Shown in pieces: positions 46,131 through 56,568 of a stretch of DNA of 64,000 nt. The translations under genes and the position numbers were made by a program. The notes beneath the pieces were generated by a model. It was not told the origin of the DNA. It was given only the letters and a program-made list of their open reading frames with translations, and did not search any database. The stretch is from assembly GCA_026705765.1 (NCBI GenBank), contig JAPPAB010000076.1, forward strand, positions 52,004-116,003, in the 5' to 3' direction. The stretch comes from Gemmatimonadota bacterium. GTDB lineage: Bacteria > Latescibacterota > UBA2968. Position 1 is the first letter of the stretch. Every line of letters begins with the position of its first letter.

Positions 46131-49100
46131 TTACAGATTGACCGACACCCTGATCACCATCTTATCTCCAGCAGTTAAAACCACTTCTTCTTCCAGGGTC
46201 AGACTCACTTTATCGTCGCTAAATGAAGTAGCCGTTCCAACCACCTCTCCATCGACGGAAACAACAACCGATTGTACACGCCGACCTTCGGACAATTCAA
46301 AATCAAATATCCGAATGGGCAGACGCCCCCATTCAACACTTAATTCCATAACCTGCACTTCCACATCTCGTCTCTGTCTGAACAGGCCCCATCCTTCGGC
46401 TGCAATAAAAAAGGATATGTGATCATCGGGTTTCCATACAGGAGCAAAGCCAATCCTCGCTTTGGGACCTTCATATACAAAGCCCTGGCAAGCGAGCAAC
46501 AATGACCACACACTCATCGCCCGTGCATAAAATTTGCCGCACTCATCATCGCCAAACGGATTCCCGCTATACCCCCACGACGCCGTATTCATCTCCGTCA
46601 ACTGATCGCGCAACCTGCCATCGTAGCGATCGTAAACAGCGCGGGCAACCATCAGCCCCTCCCTGAGCATTCCAAACTGAACCATCGTTGCAGCAGCACC
46701 ATACTCAAACCCCGTCATCGCCTCGTCGCCGTATTTCATACTGCGGAATGGCTGAGGACCTTTTGGCCAAGAAATCATCTTCATAGCTGCATCGTCATTA
46801 TCGACAAATTTTCTCGGTCGCTGTGTCGTCGTCCTAAAATGATGCTTGAAATTGTACTGCAAAAGAGACCGCAGTGCCGAACAGACATTTTCCCGAGGGT
46901 AATGCCCTGGCAAATTCACCTGCGGTGCCCACCACTCACCCAGCACCTGATCGATATGGCAACCATCGCCGTAGTCTTCATGGGCATCCTCGTCGGGACT
47001 CTGCACGTAATACTCGCCATTCCAGAGCGTCTGATTCTGGTTTTCTGTTCCCCTTTCGCGCAACCTGCGATATCGGCCAGCGGACTGTGCATCATCTTCC
47101 AATACAGCCATCTTTTCACACGCCGCAAGAGCTGACAGGTAAAGCGTCCCCATCCACGATGTTGATCCCGACAGTTCACCATCGAGCGTATTGTGTTGCG
47201 ACCCCGATAACAAGCCATCTTCATCTGAATCCCAACGCGCAATCACAAAATTCATCGCCTTCTGCGCACTGGGCCAATGCACGTGCAACCACTGTTGATC
47301 CGAGCTACACTGATACTCGCGATACGTACTCAAAATATCGCCGAGCATCCCATCAATTGCCGGACCCTGTATTTCAAAATGGCGATCGCTGTGGCGAAAA
47401 GGCAATCCTCCATCTTCCTGCTGCAATGCAAATGTCTGCGCGCGCATTCTCCGCGCGATATCGGGAAAAAGACGCGCATGCGCCTGGGCATAGTGCCATA
47501 CATGACTGCAATTCCCCAGGCAACAACCCGAAGTTGGTGCGCAACCTTCATTGCCTCCAAAATACCCATCTTTTGCCCAAAAACACGTCTTGCTTCTCAG
47601 CACAGCAACCTGTGAACTGATTCGGTCCAGCAACCAGTGTGGGAGATTAGACGCATAGAGCGTATCGTGAAAGCGCCGCGTCTGTTGTGTCAAATCACCG
47701 AGATTAGCCTTGAGATACGCATAAACATCCAGCGCATCAGTCCACCAATTTGAATACATATTGCCGTGTTTCACCCATATATGCGCACCATGGTTGGTGT
47801 TGGGGAAATACCAGGTGAGAACAAAGGTAATGGTGCGCTTTTCCCCTGGTCGAAGTACAAATGGCGTAGCCAGCGCGCAATCGACCGTTTCGCCTGTAGC
47901 CGACGGACCCGCTGTTTCGACATACTCCAGATCACCATCTCGAGAAAACGCTTCATACAAATCGCGCAAGCCGATCCAAGACGCTGTCGCACAAGCATTT
48001 TCCACCTGTGCCGACAGCACCATATCTACACCCGGTGACGACAGGTGCGTCATGTGAATCGAAGCCGCATCTTCCTCTCGAATCACCCGGTTGACATTGC
48101 CGCCATAACCCCCATTGGGACTATCTCCCGTGATGCCAATCGCATTTTGTTGCGTAGCCAGAAAACTGACTTCTACAGGAGAATCGCCCTCATTGCTCGC
48201 CGTCAGATTAAAAATCCCACACGGGATACTCGAACATTTCACATTGAGGGGAATCAGCGGATTAAAAACCTCCATTTCAACCCGAAGGGGAAAATCAGCA
48301 TCTGCGAACTCAAACCACCCAAACGGGTATTCCCCCCTGAATCTCAGACGTTCCATCGCGGGAAATACCCCAACATCCGAAGTCTGCAATGCTCTGACTA
48401 CAGGCTCTTTTCCCCGTGGCCTCGCCCACACGGCAAAAAAGCTATTGAACACTTCGATATGTTCAAAATTATTGAATATTTGCCATACCGACCGTTCTGC
48501 CTTGCCGTTCATCTGAATCAAACCCGCACCAATACCTCCCACCGGCAGAGAAATCGCATCCAGATATTGCCCCTCATATACTTTTGTCTCGCCGGGATCA
48601 AACAAAGCGGGATCGTTTAGACGCACTCCAAGCGTATCTGATGCCACCTCGTTCTCTTCATCCTCTCGTTGTCTCCGATCATGCACCATCTGCTTTCGGA
48701 GCGTCTCTCGACCAGCCGCATCAACGTGTCGCGCGATATCCAATGGCGCCAGAGCCACATTGTATATGGCCACCTCATCTATCGCGCAATTTACAGCCCG
48801 ATTCTCGCCATTTTCGCTGGACGCACCAATTTGTATCGGACAAGCTTGCCGCCGCACGCCAAACGCCAGAGAACCCATATCCAGAAAGCATTCGACGCCA
48901 TCAATATAAGCGCGAAATTCCTGTCGCGGCTTGCTCGTAGCCAAAAAATGATACCACTGTCCCACTTTTATCGGCCCATCGGGTGGGAAAATCAGCGTAT
49001 TTGTTGTGCCATTGAGAAATCGAAGCGCATTCAAATCTCGCGTCACATGAAATGCGAATCGCGTCTGCTCGCCGTGGGATATCTGATGCGAAATAAGACA

Positions 49101-49391
49101 GGGTTCGTAGTCCAACTGTTCATCGGAGATAACCTGAAAAAAGAATTCAACAGATGCATCGCCCAGTAGATCTTCATCCAGATGTGGCACAATCCCCAAA
49201 GCCACATACGAACTCTCTCTACCGGCATCCGCATCCTGGGTCTCTCCCACTCGCCAATAAGCCAAAAGCCCAGGCTCGTTGCGAACAGTCTGCGAATAAG
49301 CCAAAGCCGCGGCTTTCAATGCAGACCCTACACCCAATCTAAAGGGCAACGAAGCGACTGTCGGTGTGTTTTCTTTATTTTCAGGTGTCAT
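46131..49391 (-). CDS. GH116 glycoside hydrolase (GBA2-like) with N-terminal LamG-like domain
   Basis: A 1086-residue enzyme. Residues about 30-225 form a concanavalin/LamG-like lectin domain (GLLAYWRVGE, then QWYHFLATSK and AIDEVAIYNVAL). From about 275 it matches GH116 of the GBA2 type (AISLPVGGIGAGLIQMNG). The (alpha/alpha)6 catalytic part has Glu615 in YFGGNEGC, the probable nucleophile, and Asp737 in SQHNTLDGE, the probable acid/base. The family hydrolyses beta-glucosides, beta-xylosides or glucosylceramide. No signal peptide is visible despite the lectin domain. GGAGG before the ATG lies just before the stop of the sulfatase upstream, so the two are tightly linked. Confidence 0.9.
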   Translation of the reverse strand: MTPENKENTPTVASLPFRLGVGSALKAAALAYSQTVRNEPGLLAYWRVGETQDADAGRESSYVALGIVPHLDEDLLGDASVEFFFQVISDEQLDYEPCLISHQISHGEQTRFAFHVTRDLNALRFLNGTTNTLIFPPDGPIKVGQWYHFLATSKPRQEFRAYIDGVECFLDMGSLAFGVRRQACPIQIGASSENGENRAVNCAIDEVAIYNVALAPLDIARHVDAAGRETLRKQMVHDRRQREDEENEVASDTLGVRLNDPALFDPGETKVYEGQYLDAISLPVGGIGAGLIQMNGKAERSVWQIFNNFEHIEVFNSFFAVWARPRGKEPVVRALQTSDVGVFPAMERLRFRGEYPFGWFEFADADFPLRVEMEVFNPLIPLNVKCSSIPCGIFNLTASNEGDSPVEVSFLATQQNAIGITGDSPNGGYGGNVNRVIREEDAASIHMTHLSSPGVDMVLSAQVENACATASWIGLRDLYEAFSRDGDLEYVETAGPSATGETVDCALATPFVLRPGEKRTITFVLTWYFPNTNHGAHIWVKHGNMYSNWWTDALDVYAYLKANLGDLTQQTRRFHDTLYASNLPHWLLDRISSQVAVLRSKTCFWAKDGYFGGNEGCAPTSGCCLGNCSHVWHYAQAHARLFPDIARRMRAQTFALQQEDGGLPFRHSDRHFEIQGPAIDGMLGDILSTYREYQCSSDQQWLHVHWPSAQKAMNFVIARWDSDEDGLLSGSQHNTLDGELSGSTSWMGTLYLSALAACEKMAVLEDDAQSAGRYRRLRERGTENQNQTLWNGEYYVQSPDEDAHEDYGDGCHIDQVLGEWWAPQVNLPGHYPRENVCSALRSLLQYNFKHHFRTTTQRPRKFVDNDDAAMKMISWPKGPQPFRSMKYGDEAMTGFEYGAAATMVQFGMLREGLMVARAVYDRYDGRLRDQLTEMNTASWGYSGNPFGDDECGKFYARAMSVWSLLLACQGFVYEGPKARIGFAPVWKPDDHISFFIAAEGWGLFRQRRDVEVQVMELSVEWGRLPIRIFDFELSEGRRVQSVVVSVDGEVVGTATSFSDDKVSLTLEEEVVLTAGDKMVIRVSVNL

Positions 49392-49403
49392 CCCTTTCCT
49401 CCA

Positions 49404-50945
49404 TTATGACCGCCGATGCCGCGCACGGTCGGCACGGTGAATTTTCTCAAGTGTCCCGTCCTCAAATCCCGCCCAGGGTATAAGGCTATCAGTCATATCC
49501 GTGCCATCTGGCGCGATCAGCCCCAAATCTCGCTTGGCGCGCAGAGCCGTCGCCTTTGGATCGACTATGAAACGCAACTCCTCTTCAAATGCCTTGAGCC
49601 TGTCAGCCTGTTCAATATCCGATGCGAGATCGCGCTCTTCCTTCGGGTCTTCCTTCACATTGAATAACGAGGGCGGATGAAATTCATACCAGGTGTATTT
49701 GTAATCGCCCCGCACAATCATGTAATACGCGCCTCGAAGTTGTGGACCATGCCATTCTGCAAAAACGCGCTCAGACCGTTTGTGTGGTTCCCCCCCCACA
49801 AGTGGCAACCAGCTTGCGCCGGGCAGGCCAGGCTCGGGATCCAACCCCGCCATGTCCAAAATGGTGGGATAGAGATCGATTAGAGAAACGGGCGTATCGG
49901 TATTGACCTCTCCCTCAGGAATACCCGGTCCTGTGATCACAAGGGGAACTCCAATAGCCCCCTCATAAGAACAGTGCTTAAAAAAAAGCCCGTGCTCGCC
50001 CATGGATTCTCCATGATCTGATGTATAGATGATGTATGTATTTTCATACAGCCCCTGGTCTTGCAACTCATCGAGAATCTCGCCGATCATATCATCCATA
50101 CATGTGATCATACCGCAATAAGCGGCAATCGTCCGGCGCAGCATATCCTCTGTCACTTCTCCAAATACATTGGAGGCTTGCCACTCCTGCATCGCGGGAT
50201 GAATATCGCGATTTGGGAACTGTGCATCGTGGGGCATCAAAACGCGATCGGGATAGTACATATCGAAATATTTCTGAGGTACGCGATACGGCCAGTGAGG
50301 ATACAGATAGCCGACATAAAGCACCCAGGGCGAATCCGATTTAGCCTGCCCTTTTTCCCGCAAATACGCCAGCGTCTTATCCGTCACCTCGCGGTCGTGA
50401 CCATAGAATCCCAACTCCTGCCGATCATCAATTTTAGCGACATCTCCCCCACCCGCTTCGAGCAAAAATCTCCGACTGGCTGGCCGCGTATATCCCGGAA
50501 GGCGCGTGACAAAAGGTAACTCTCTCGGATACGGGTCCCATGCCGTTCGGTGAACAGGCTCGTCAAAATGCGTAAATCCCGGATTGTGATCGTCAACAGT
50601 GCCCGCGGAGTCAATTTTGCCTATACAAGTCGATTCAATACCATTCTGATCCAGCCGCGCTGCCCATGTCTTTCGTTTTTCCTCTTCGGGCAGAGGCACG
50701 CCATTCGACCAGCTATCAATCTGGTGAACGTACTTCCCCGTCATAAAACTCATGCGACTGGGACCGCACACCGCACAATTGGCATACGCCCGCGTAAAGT
50801 GTGTACCTTCGCCTGCGAGGCGATCCAGATTGGGTGTCTCGACAAATGGATACTGCCGATACCCCACCATTGCTGGATGATGCTGATCGCTGCATATAAC
50901 CAGAATATTGGGACGCTGACCCGGTATTTGTTGAGAGTGCCTCAT
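49404..50945 (-). CDS. type I sulfatase (CGPSR active site)
   Basis: A 513-residue sulfatase. The core opens PNILVICSDQHHPAMVGY. The formylglycine site is C60-G-P-S-R, followed by MSFMTGKYV. The metal motif is IIYTSDHGESMGEHG. No signal peptide. Its ATG overlaps the stop of the sulfatase upstream (ATGA), so the two sulfatases are translationally coupled, which suggests a paired action on one substrate with two sulfate positions (inference). Confidence 0.93.
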   Translation of the reverse strand: MRHSQQIPGQRPNILVICSDQHHPAMVGYRQYPFVETPNLDRLAGEGTHFTRAYANCAVCGPSRMSFMTGKYVHQIDSWSNGVPLPEEEKRKTWAARLDQNGIESTCIGKIDSAGTVDDHNPGFTHFDEPVHRTAWDPYPRELPFVTRLPGYTRPASRRFLLEAGGGDVAKIDDRQELGFYGHDREVTDKTLAYLREKGQAKSDSPWVLYVGYLYPHWPYRVPQKYFDMYYPDRVLMPHDAQFPNRDIHPAMQEWQASNVFGEVTEDMLRRTIAAYCGMITCMDDMIGEILDELQDQGLYENTYIIYTSDHGESMGEHGLFFKHCSYEGAIGVPLVITGPGIPEGEVNTDTPVSLIDLYPTILDMAGLDPEPGLPGASWLPLVGGEPHKRSERVFAEWHGPQLRGAYYMIVRGDYKYTWYEFHPPSLFNVKEDPKEERDLASDIEQADRLKAFEEELRFIVDPKATALRAKRDLGLIAPDGTDMTDSLIPWAGFEDGTLEKIHRADRARHRRS

Positions 50946-52432
50946 CTTAATTGCCTCGCCCGATAATCCTCAGATGAAATCCACGTCAAATCATCCCAGT
51001 AATCGGTATCATTCGCCTGATTCTCTCCTGGGGTCGTACGCCCATTGCACACAATACTTGTAATTTTATCGGTCAGGTCCGCTACAATCTCAGGATGGTC
51101 GCCAATCGCGTTTTTTGTCTCGCCAGGATCATTCGCAAGATCGTAAAGCTCCAGCGGCTCATCCCTGTGCGCCATAATCAGCTTCCACGTACCTTCTGTA
51201 ATCGCAAACCGTCCCCCAGCACCATGGTTAATCAAAGGCAATCGTTCATGGGGTGTGTCAGGATCGCTGAGTATCTTCGCAAAACTCTGGCTATCTTCGC
51301 CCGCATCAGCAGGCAACTCCGCACCCACAACCTCAGCAAAAGTCGCCATCAAATCGACCAGACCTACCAGATCATCGCATTCGCGTCTGGGATTCTGAAT
51401 GCCTCTGGGCCACCGCATAAAAAACGGCACGCGATGTCCACCTTCGTAAATATCCCTTTTGCCTCCGCGATAAATACCATTGCTATGATGACCAAATTCG
51501 TCAATCCGCCCACGCCACGAATTCTCAGGACCATTATCACTGGTATATACAACAATCGTATTGTCATCCAATCCCGATTGTTCCAGATAATTCAGCACGC
51601 GCCCTACATGGTAATCCGTCTCAATCACGAACTCACCATAGCCACCACAATCGCCCTGATTCCAAAATTCCTCACGCGGACATACGGGATAGTGCGGCGA
51701 TGTAAATGGCAGGTATAAAAAAAACGGCTTACCACTTTTGGCGCTTGCTTCTTTGCCCTGCATCCACGCAATCGCCTTATCGGTAAACCGCGTCAAACAC
51801 TCATTGTCAATAAAATCAGGCGCAACCTCCATCCCCATTGTGCCCAATGCTTCAAGCGTTTCTTCTGGCGTATTCTCATACGGCGGCATGATGCGATAAT
51901 CCATATGCCGGTTATTGGGTTTCTTTGCCGTATAAACTGTCGGCGGTACTCTGGCATATCGCCCTTCAAACCAGGCGAGAATTCCATAATTGAGCGAAGC
52001 GGGTATGCCATAGAAATAATCAAATCCTTTATCCAACGGCATATCGGTAACAGGCTGACGCCAATCGCGATTGCCCACCTCGCCAGGAAAATTCATACCC
52101 AGATGCCACTTGCCAACCATCGCCGTATCATATCCATTTGTCCCAAACATTGAAGCCAGCGTCATACGCTCGTCTGTAATCAGACACGGCACTTCCGCGG
52201 GAAAAACGCCCTGTTTCTTCAACGTCCGCCAGGAATAGCGTCCAGTCAGCAATCCATAACGCGAAGGCGTGCAAACCGTATCTGAGCAATGCCCATTGGT
52301 AAAAGCAATCCCTTCTGCTGCCAACCGATCCAGATTTGGCGTCTGAAACTTCGCATCCGGATTCAGGCAACTCGCGTCCCCATATCCCTGATCATCTGTA
52401 AAAATCACGATCACATTGGGCTTCTCTGCCAT
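50942..52432 (-). CDS. type I arylsulfatase-like sulfatase (CTPSR active site)
   Basis: A 496-residue sulfatase closest in feel to the arylsulfatase A / GalNAc-6-sulfatase group. The core is PNVIVIFTDDQGYGDAS. The formylglycine site is C54-T-P-S-R-YGLLTGRYSWR. The mid-protein motif is VVYTSDNGPENSWRG and a GGKRDIYEGGHRVPFF segment follows. It differs from the other six here, which carry SDHG in place of SDNG. No signal peptide. It is coupled by a 4-base overlap to the sulfatase downstream. Confidence 0.94.
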   Translation of the reverse strand: MAEKPNVIVIFTDDQGYGDASCLNPDAKFQTPNLDRLAAEGIAFTNGHCSDTVCTPSRYGLLTGRYSWRTLKKQGVFPAEVPCLITDERMTLASMFGTNGYDTAMVGKWHLGMNFPGEVGNRDWRQPVTDMPLDKGFDYFYGIPASLNYGILAWFEGRYARVPPTVYTAKKPNNRHMDYRIMPPYENTPEETLEALGTMGMEVAPDFIDNECLTRFTDKAIAWMQGKEASAKSGKPFFLYLPFTSPHYPVCPREEFWNQGDCGGYGEFVIETDYHVGRVLNYLEQSGLDDNTIVVYTSDNGPENSWRGRIDEFGHHSNGIYRGGKRDIYEGGHRVPFFMRWPRGIQNPRRECDDLVGLVDLMATFAEVVGAELPADAGEDSQSFAKILSDPDTPHERLPLINHGAGGRFAITEGTWKLIMAHRDEPLELYDLANDPGETKNAIGDHPEIVADLTDKITSIVCNGRTTPGENQANDTDYWDDLTWISSEDYRARQLR

Positions 52433-52454
52433 ACAAAGGGTCCTTTCTCAAGAG

Positions 52455-53165
52455 CTACCAGGGCACCACTGTGCCATTATTTTGAAAGAATCCACCACTG
52501 TCCTCCATGGTCAGCTTGTCCAGCGTGCCGGTCATCAGCCCAACAGATTCCTCTACAGAGATCGTACCGTTCGGATTCATGCCTGTGAGTACAGCCCCCG
52601 GTGTGATCGCAACCACCACAATATTGCGGTCGGCGAGCCTGACGGACAACCGCCTGGCAAGCATATTGACCCCTGCTTTGGCAATGGCGTAAGCATCCAT
52701 TTCGTTCTGACGGTTAGCGCGCGCGATACTGCCCACGCCAGAAGAGGTCAGCACCAGCTTTGCCCCGTCGTTCAGCAGTGGCGTAACCATTTGTGCAAAC
52801 AAAGCAGAACCAATGGTATGCACCTCAAAAGTAATCGCAAAACTCTCCGTGTTCCACTCGCCAAAAGGTTTCCCACTACCCGAGCCAGCATTGTTGATAG
52901 CAATATCAATACGCACCCCTTGCTGAGCCAGGGATTCCCCCAACCGGTCGAAATGTTCTTCATTCGACAGATCCAACTGCTCGATCAACAGCTTATTCCC
53001 ATACTCTTCCTTCAGCGCAATCAGATCTGTTGCCTCCGCTGGCGTCCGGCAAGTGGCCACGACAGAATCACCCGCGTTCAGATAATGCTTCACCCACCCA
53101 AGCCCAATTCCTCGATTCGAGCCGGTTACAATCACTGTCTGCCCTGTCGCATCTTTAGTTTCCAT
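52455..53165 (-). CDS. short-chain dehydrogenase/reductase (SDR)
   Basis: A 236-residue classical SDR. The cofactor motif is VTGSNRGIG (13-21), with NNAG at 91-94 and the active site Ser141/142, Tyr159 and Lys163 (YAIAK). The reaction is an NAD(P)-dependent alcohol/ketone interconversion. It stands 22 bases before the sulfatase pair and 35 after a GMC oxidoreductase, within the minus-strand cluster. The substrate is unknown but is probably a released sugar or derivative. Confidence 0.9.
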   Translation of the reverse strand: METKDATGQTVIVTGSNRGIGLGWVKHYLNAGDSVVATCRTPAEATDLIALKEEYGNKLLIEQLDLSNEEHFDRLGESLAQQGVRIDIAINNAGSGSGKPFGEWNTESFAITFEVHTIGSALFAQMVTPLLNDGAKLVLTSSGVGSIARANRQNEMDAYAIAKAGVNMLARRLSVRLADRNIVVVAITPGAVLTGMNPNGTISVEESVGLMTGTLDKLTMEDSGGFFQNNGTVVPW

Positions 53166-53200
53166 GTAAATCCCTTCATTTCTAAAGGTGTGTAGTGAAT

Positions 53201-54769
53201 TTAGCCACCCAGAATCATATCTGCTACTTTCTCCCCGATCATCATACAGGGCGCGTTGGTATTTGCATTGATAATAAATGGCATAATCGAAGCATCTGCA
53301 ACGCGCAACCCTTCAATTCCGTGCACCTGAAGTCGATTGTTCACCACAGCCATATCATCGTTGCCCATCTTACACGTACCCACCGGATGGTAAATAGTCG
53401 TTGAATAATTGCGAATAAAGTCGATCAATGCCTGATCATCCTGCACATCATCTCCCGGGAAAAATTCTTGCCCGCGATATCGGTCAAAAGCTTGTGCATG
53501 TACAATTTTTCGCGCCAGTTTAACACCTTCCAGCATCACGCGAACGTCGGCCTCTTCAACCAGGCATTGGGGATCGATCAAGGGTGCAACAAACGGATCT
53601 GACGAACGCAGCTTAAGGTCTCCTACACTTTTTGTGCCCACCAGCCCCGGCAGAATTGTGAATCCATGCCCCTCCATCTCTTGAGACCCGTGCAAAACAA
53701 ACCAATCAGGTCCAAAATGAAATTGCAATTCTGGCGCGAATGCATCGGCAGACAATTTCACGAACCCGCCCGCTTCCCCCAAATTGGAAGTGAGCAATCC
53801 CATTCTTTCGTTCTGGTACCTGATCGCTTGCTCGGGATTATCTTTGCCAGCCTGCGCAATCTCCTCAGTACAGGCATACGCAATCCCGACTTGAACGTGC
53901 TCCATCAAATTTTGTCCCACACCCGGCAATGCCTTAACAACCGAAATACCTAGCGCATTGAGATGTTCTGGCGGACCAATGCCCGACAGCATCAGCAACT
54001 GAGGAGAATTGATAGCCCCGCCACAAAGTACCACTTCCCTATCCGCCTCAACCGCATGCTTCTCTCCTTCGTGCATGTAATGAACACCCACACACCTGTT
54101 GCCGTCAAATTTAAGGTGTGTAACGTAGGCGTATGGAATCGCGGTAAAGTTGTCTCGCTCCAATGCCGGGTACAAATATCCCACCGCCGCGCTGCACCTC
54201 TGACCTTCCTTCTGTGTAACCTGATACAGGCCAAACCCTTCCTGATCTCCGTCATTAAAATCTCGATTCAGACGGAACCCCACCTGCTGAGCCGCTTCGA
54301 CAAACGCCACACTCAGTGGATTTGGATCCCGAGGGTCTGATACGTAAATGGGACCTCCTGTCCCATGATATTCAGAGCCGCCCCGCGTCTGGTGCTGCAT
54401 CTTCTTGAAATAGGGCAACACATCGACATACGCCCAGCCGTCATTCCCCATCGCAGCCCACTGATCGTAATCGCTCGGATGACCTCGCTGATAGACCATC
54501 GCATTGATAGAACTCGAACCGCCGTACATTTTGCCGCGCGGCACGTAATCCCGTCGCCCATTAAACCCGGCTTGCGGTGTGGTTTCGTAATCCCAATCTT
54601 TATCCGTATGAAACAGATCTGGAAAACGCGCAGGAATGTGAATCGCGTCCCGATCATCCGGTCCACCGGCTTCCAACAATAAAACGCGATACTGCCCACT
54701 TTCACTCAAACGACCAGCAACAGCACACCCAGCCGATCCCGCACCAACAATGATGTAGTCGTAATTCAT
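53201..54769 (-). CDS. GMC family FAD-dependent oxidoreductase (choline dehydrogenase-like)
   Basis: A 522-residue flavoenzyme oxidising an alcohol group. The FAD motif YIIVGAGSAGCAVAGRL starts at residue 5. GMC signature regions include GKMYGGSSSINAMVYQRG and GAINSPQLLMLSGIGP. The catalytic His lies in YHPVGTCKMGND near residue 460. The open frame begins at 54856, but the ATG at 54769 puts the FAD strand at the N-terminus as in the family, although the ribosome site is weak. It may oxidise sugar or polyol intermediates with the SDR beside it (inference). Confidence 0.88.
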   Translation of the reverse strand: MNYDYIIVGAGSAGCAVAGRLSESGQYRVLLLEAGGPDDRDAIHIPARFPDLFHTDKDWDYETTPQAGFNGRRDYVPRGKMYGGSSSINAMVYQRGHPSDYDQWAAMGNDGWAYVDVLPYFKKMQHQTRGGSEYHGTGGPIYVSDPRDPNPLSVAFVEAAQQVGFRLNRDFNDGDQEGFGLYQVTQKEGQRCSAAVGYLYPALERDNFTAIPYAYVTHLKFDGNRCVGVHYMHEGEKHAVEADREVVLCGGAINSPQLLMLSGIGPPEHLNALGISVVKALPGVGQNLMEHVQVGIAYACTEEIAQAGKDNPEQAIRYQNERMGLLTSNLGEAGGFVKLSADAFAPELQFHFGPDWFVLHGSQEMEGHGFTILPGLVGTKSVGDLKLRSSDPFVAPLIDPQCLVEEADVRVMLEGVKLARKIVHAQAFDRYRGQEFFPGDDVQDDQALIDFIRNYSTTIYHPVGTCKMGNDDMAVVNNRLQVHGIEGLRVADASIMPFIINANTNAPCMMIGEKVADMILGG

Positions 54770-54892
54770 ATCGCTACACAGCCTTTCCGGAGTCAGAATT
54801 AAGGAACCGATCATTTCTTTGCCAAGATCTCTATGAATCGATCGTTTCTTTAACAAGGAAATCAGCTTAAAAAAATTACAGGAACATCGCTT

Positions 54893-56566
54893 TCATAAAT
54901 TCATGACATACGACTGGCCCTGTGCTCTCATAGCTTCCTCGTCTTCAGAGAGGATACCACATTCAGATGACCACGCTTCGATATTTTTGCGGGTCGTTTT
55001 CTCAAACCACCTTTTTCTAAATGGAAGTTCTGCCTCTTTCATCCAGCCTTCTAATAAAGGATGAAGCTCTGTACGAATGGCCTCAAAATTTTCATCAAAA
55101 AACAAATTGTCCATCTGAAACGGATCTTTGTCTCGGTCGTACAGCCAACCGCCGGGTTCGTCCCACACTGTCCAATTCGGTTTGCCCCCCAAGCGCGTTT
55201 TCCCCTTGACACTATAGACCCAGTCCTTTGTCACAACGGTTCGATGAACAGGACAAGGACTCGATATGGAATTCATATTGCTAAAATGAAATAAAAATAC
55301 AGAATCGGGGTCAGGTCCGCCTGATTCTGCTATAATATTTCTACTGTGATTTATACCAGGACAGGCTTTTAAATAGTCTAAAGACTCCAGGCTCGCTTTA
55401 TCACTTTTTTCCGCCAACATTTCGTCCAATCCCGCCAAATGGCAAAAGGTCGGAAAAAAATCAATGAATGAGAGGAGTTCATCCGCTTCCCGACCAGGAG
55501 TTTCAATACCTTTATTCCAGCGCACGAGAAACGGTATTCTCGATGACGGGTCATGCGGCCATCGCTTTTGCCCTCCTGCAACATTCTGAGCACCACCCAT
55601 AGCACCATGGTCGGACGTATAGATGACAATGGTATTATCTCGAACACTTTCCGGCTGGTTATCGAGCCAATCCAAAACCCGCCCCAATTGCTCATCCACC
55701 GCAGTAATACTGCCATAATAGTCATAGTTATTAACCGCATTACGGATGCGGTCATATGGCATATAAACGGGGTTGTCTATGTAGCTCTGATAGGGCTTTA
55801 AGGCTTTTGCAGGATGATTTTCATCATGTCGATACAACTCCGGATAGTCAGAACGGTGTGAAAAATCTCCCCACTCCGGCGCGCTATCTGTTCCGGTAAA
55901 TGGACCATGTGGATCTTGCATGCAAAGCGTGAGAAAAAAAGGAGACGCATCAATGTCATGCCTGTCCAGTAAAGCGAGGGCTTGATCGGTTTGACCAATT
56001 ATTTTATAGGGATGGTTTGGGAAAGCTGGAAAAGAAAATGTATCGCATTTCGAAACGCCTGTATATGGGATATCACTCCCATCTCCTAAAATATCCCCTG
56101 GATCCAGATCCTGAAAATCCCCGCCGTTATGGCAATATATCATGCTGTCATGTTTCTCATTTGACCATATATACGATTCATCATAACCCGCATTTTGAGC
56201 ATTGTTCTCTAAACCCTGATGCCATTTCCCAACATGAAAAGTTGAATACCCCGCATTCTTAAACAAGAATCCCAAAGTTTTATTTGCATTATTCTTTTCA
56301 TCTACTCGATCATTCAAATCCATATGATTTGCAATTCCGCCCCATTGAAAGGGCCATCGACCCGTTTGATAGATCGCCCTTGCAGGCGAGCAGATGGGCA
56401 GATTCGTATAACAATTTTTAAAGCTAACCCCCTCTTTCGCCATGCGCTCCATATTAGGCGTATAAATTTCAAAATGATCTTTTAAGGGATTTGTAAATGA
56501 CATAGCGTCATAGCGATGTGTATCGCTTAAAATAAAAATGAAATTGGCAGGTAGTTTTTGCATCAC
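54893..56566 (-). CDS. type I sulfatase (CSPAR active site)
   Basis: A 557-residue sulfatase, longer than the others. The core opens NFIFILSDTHRYDAMSF. The formylglycine site is C59-S-P-A-R, followed by AIYQTGRWPF. The metal motif is VIYTSDHGAMGGAQN, where the usual His after the glycines is less clear. The C-terminus (about 460-557) carries the usual RDKDPFQMDNL segment. No signal peptide. It is two bases downstream of another sulfatase, so the pair shares a transcript. Confidence 0.92.
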   Translation of the reverse strand: MMQKLPANFIFILSDTHRYDAMSFTNPLKDHFEIYTPNMERMAKEGVSFKNCYTNLPICSPARAIYQTGRWPFQWGGIANHMDLNDRVDEKNNANKTLGFLFKNAGYSTFHVGKWHQGLENNAQNAGYDESYIWSNEKHDSMIYCHNGGDFQDLDPGDILGDGSDIPYTGVSKCDTFSFPAFPNHPYKIIGQTDQALALLDRHDIDASPFFLTLCMQDPHGPFTGTDSAPEWGDFSHRSDYPELYRHDENHPAKALKPYQSYIDNPVYMPYDRIRNAVNNYDYYGSITAVDEQLGRVLDWLDNQPESVRDNTIVIYTSDHGAMGGAQNVAGGQKRWPHDPSSRIPFLVRWNKGIETPGREADELLSFIDFFPTFCHLAGLDEMLAEKSDKASLESLDYLKACPGINHSRNIIAESGGPDPDSVFLFHFSNMNSISSPCPVHRTVVTKDWVYSVKGKTRLGGKPNWTVWDEPGGWLYDRDKDPFQMDNLFFDENFEAIRTELHPLLEGWMKEAELPFRKRWFEKTTRKNIEAWSSECGILSEDEEAMRAQGQSYVMNL

Positions 56567-56568
56567 AA

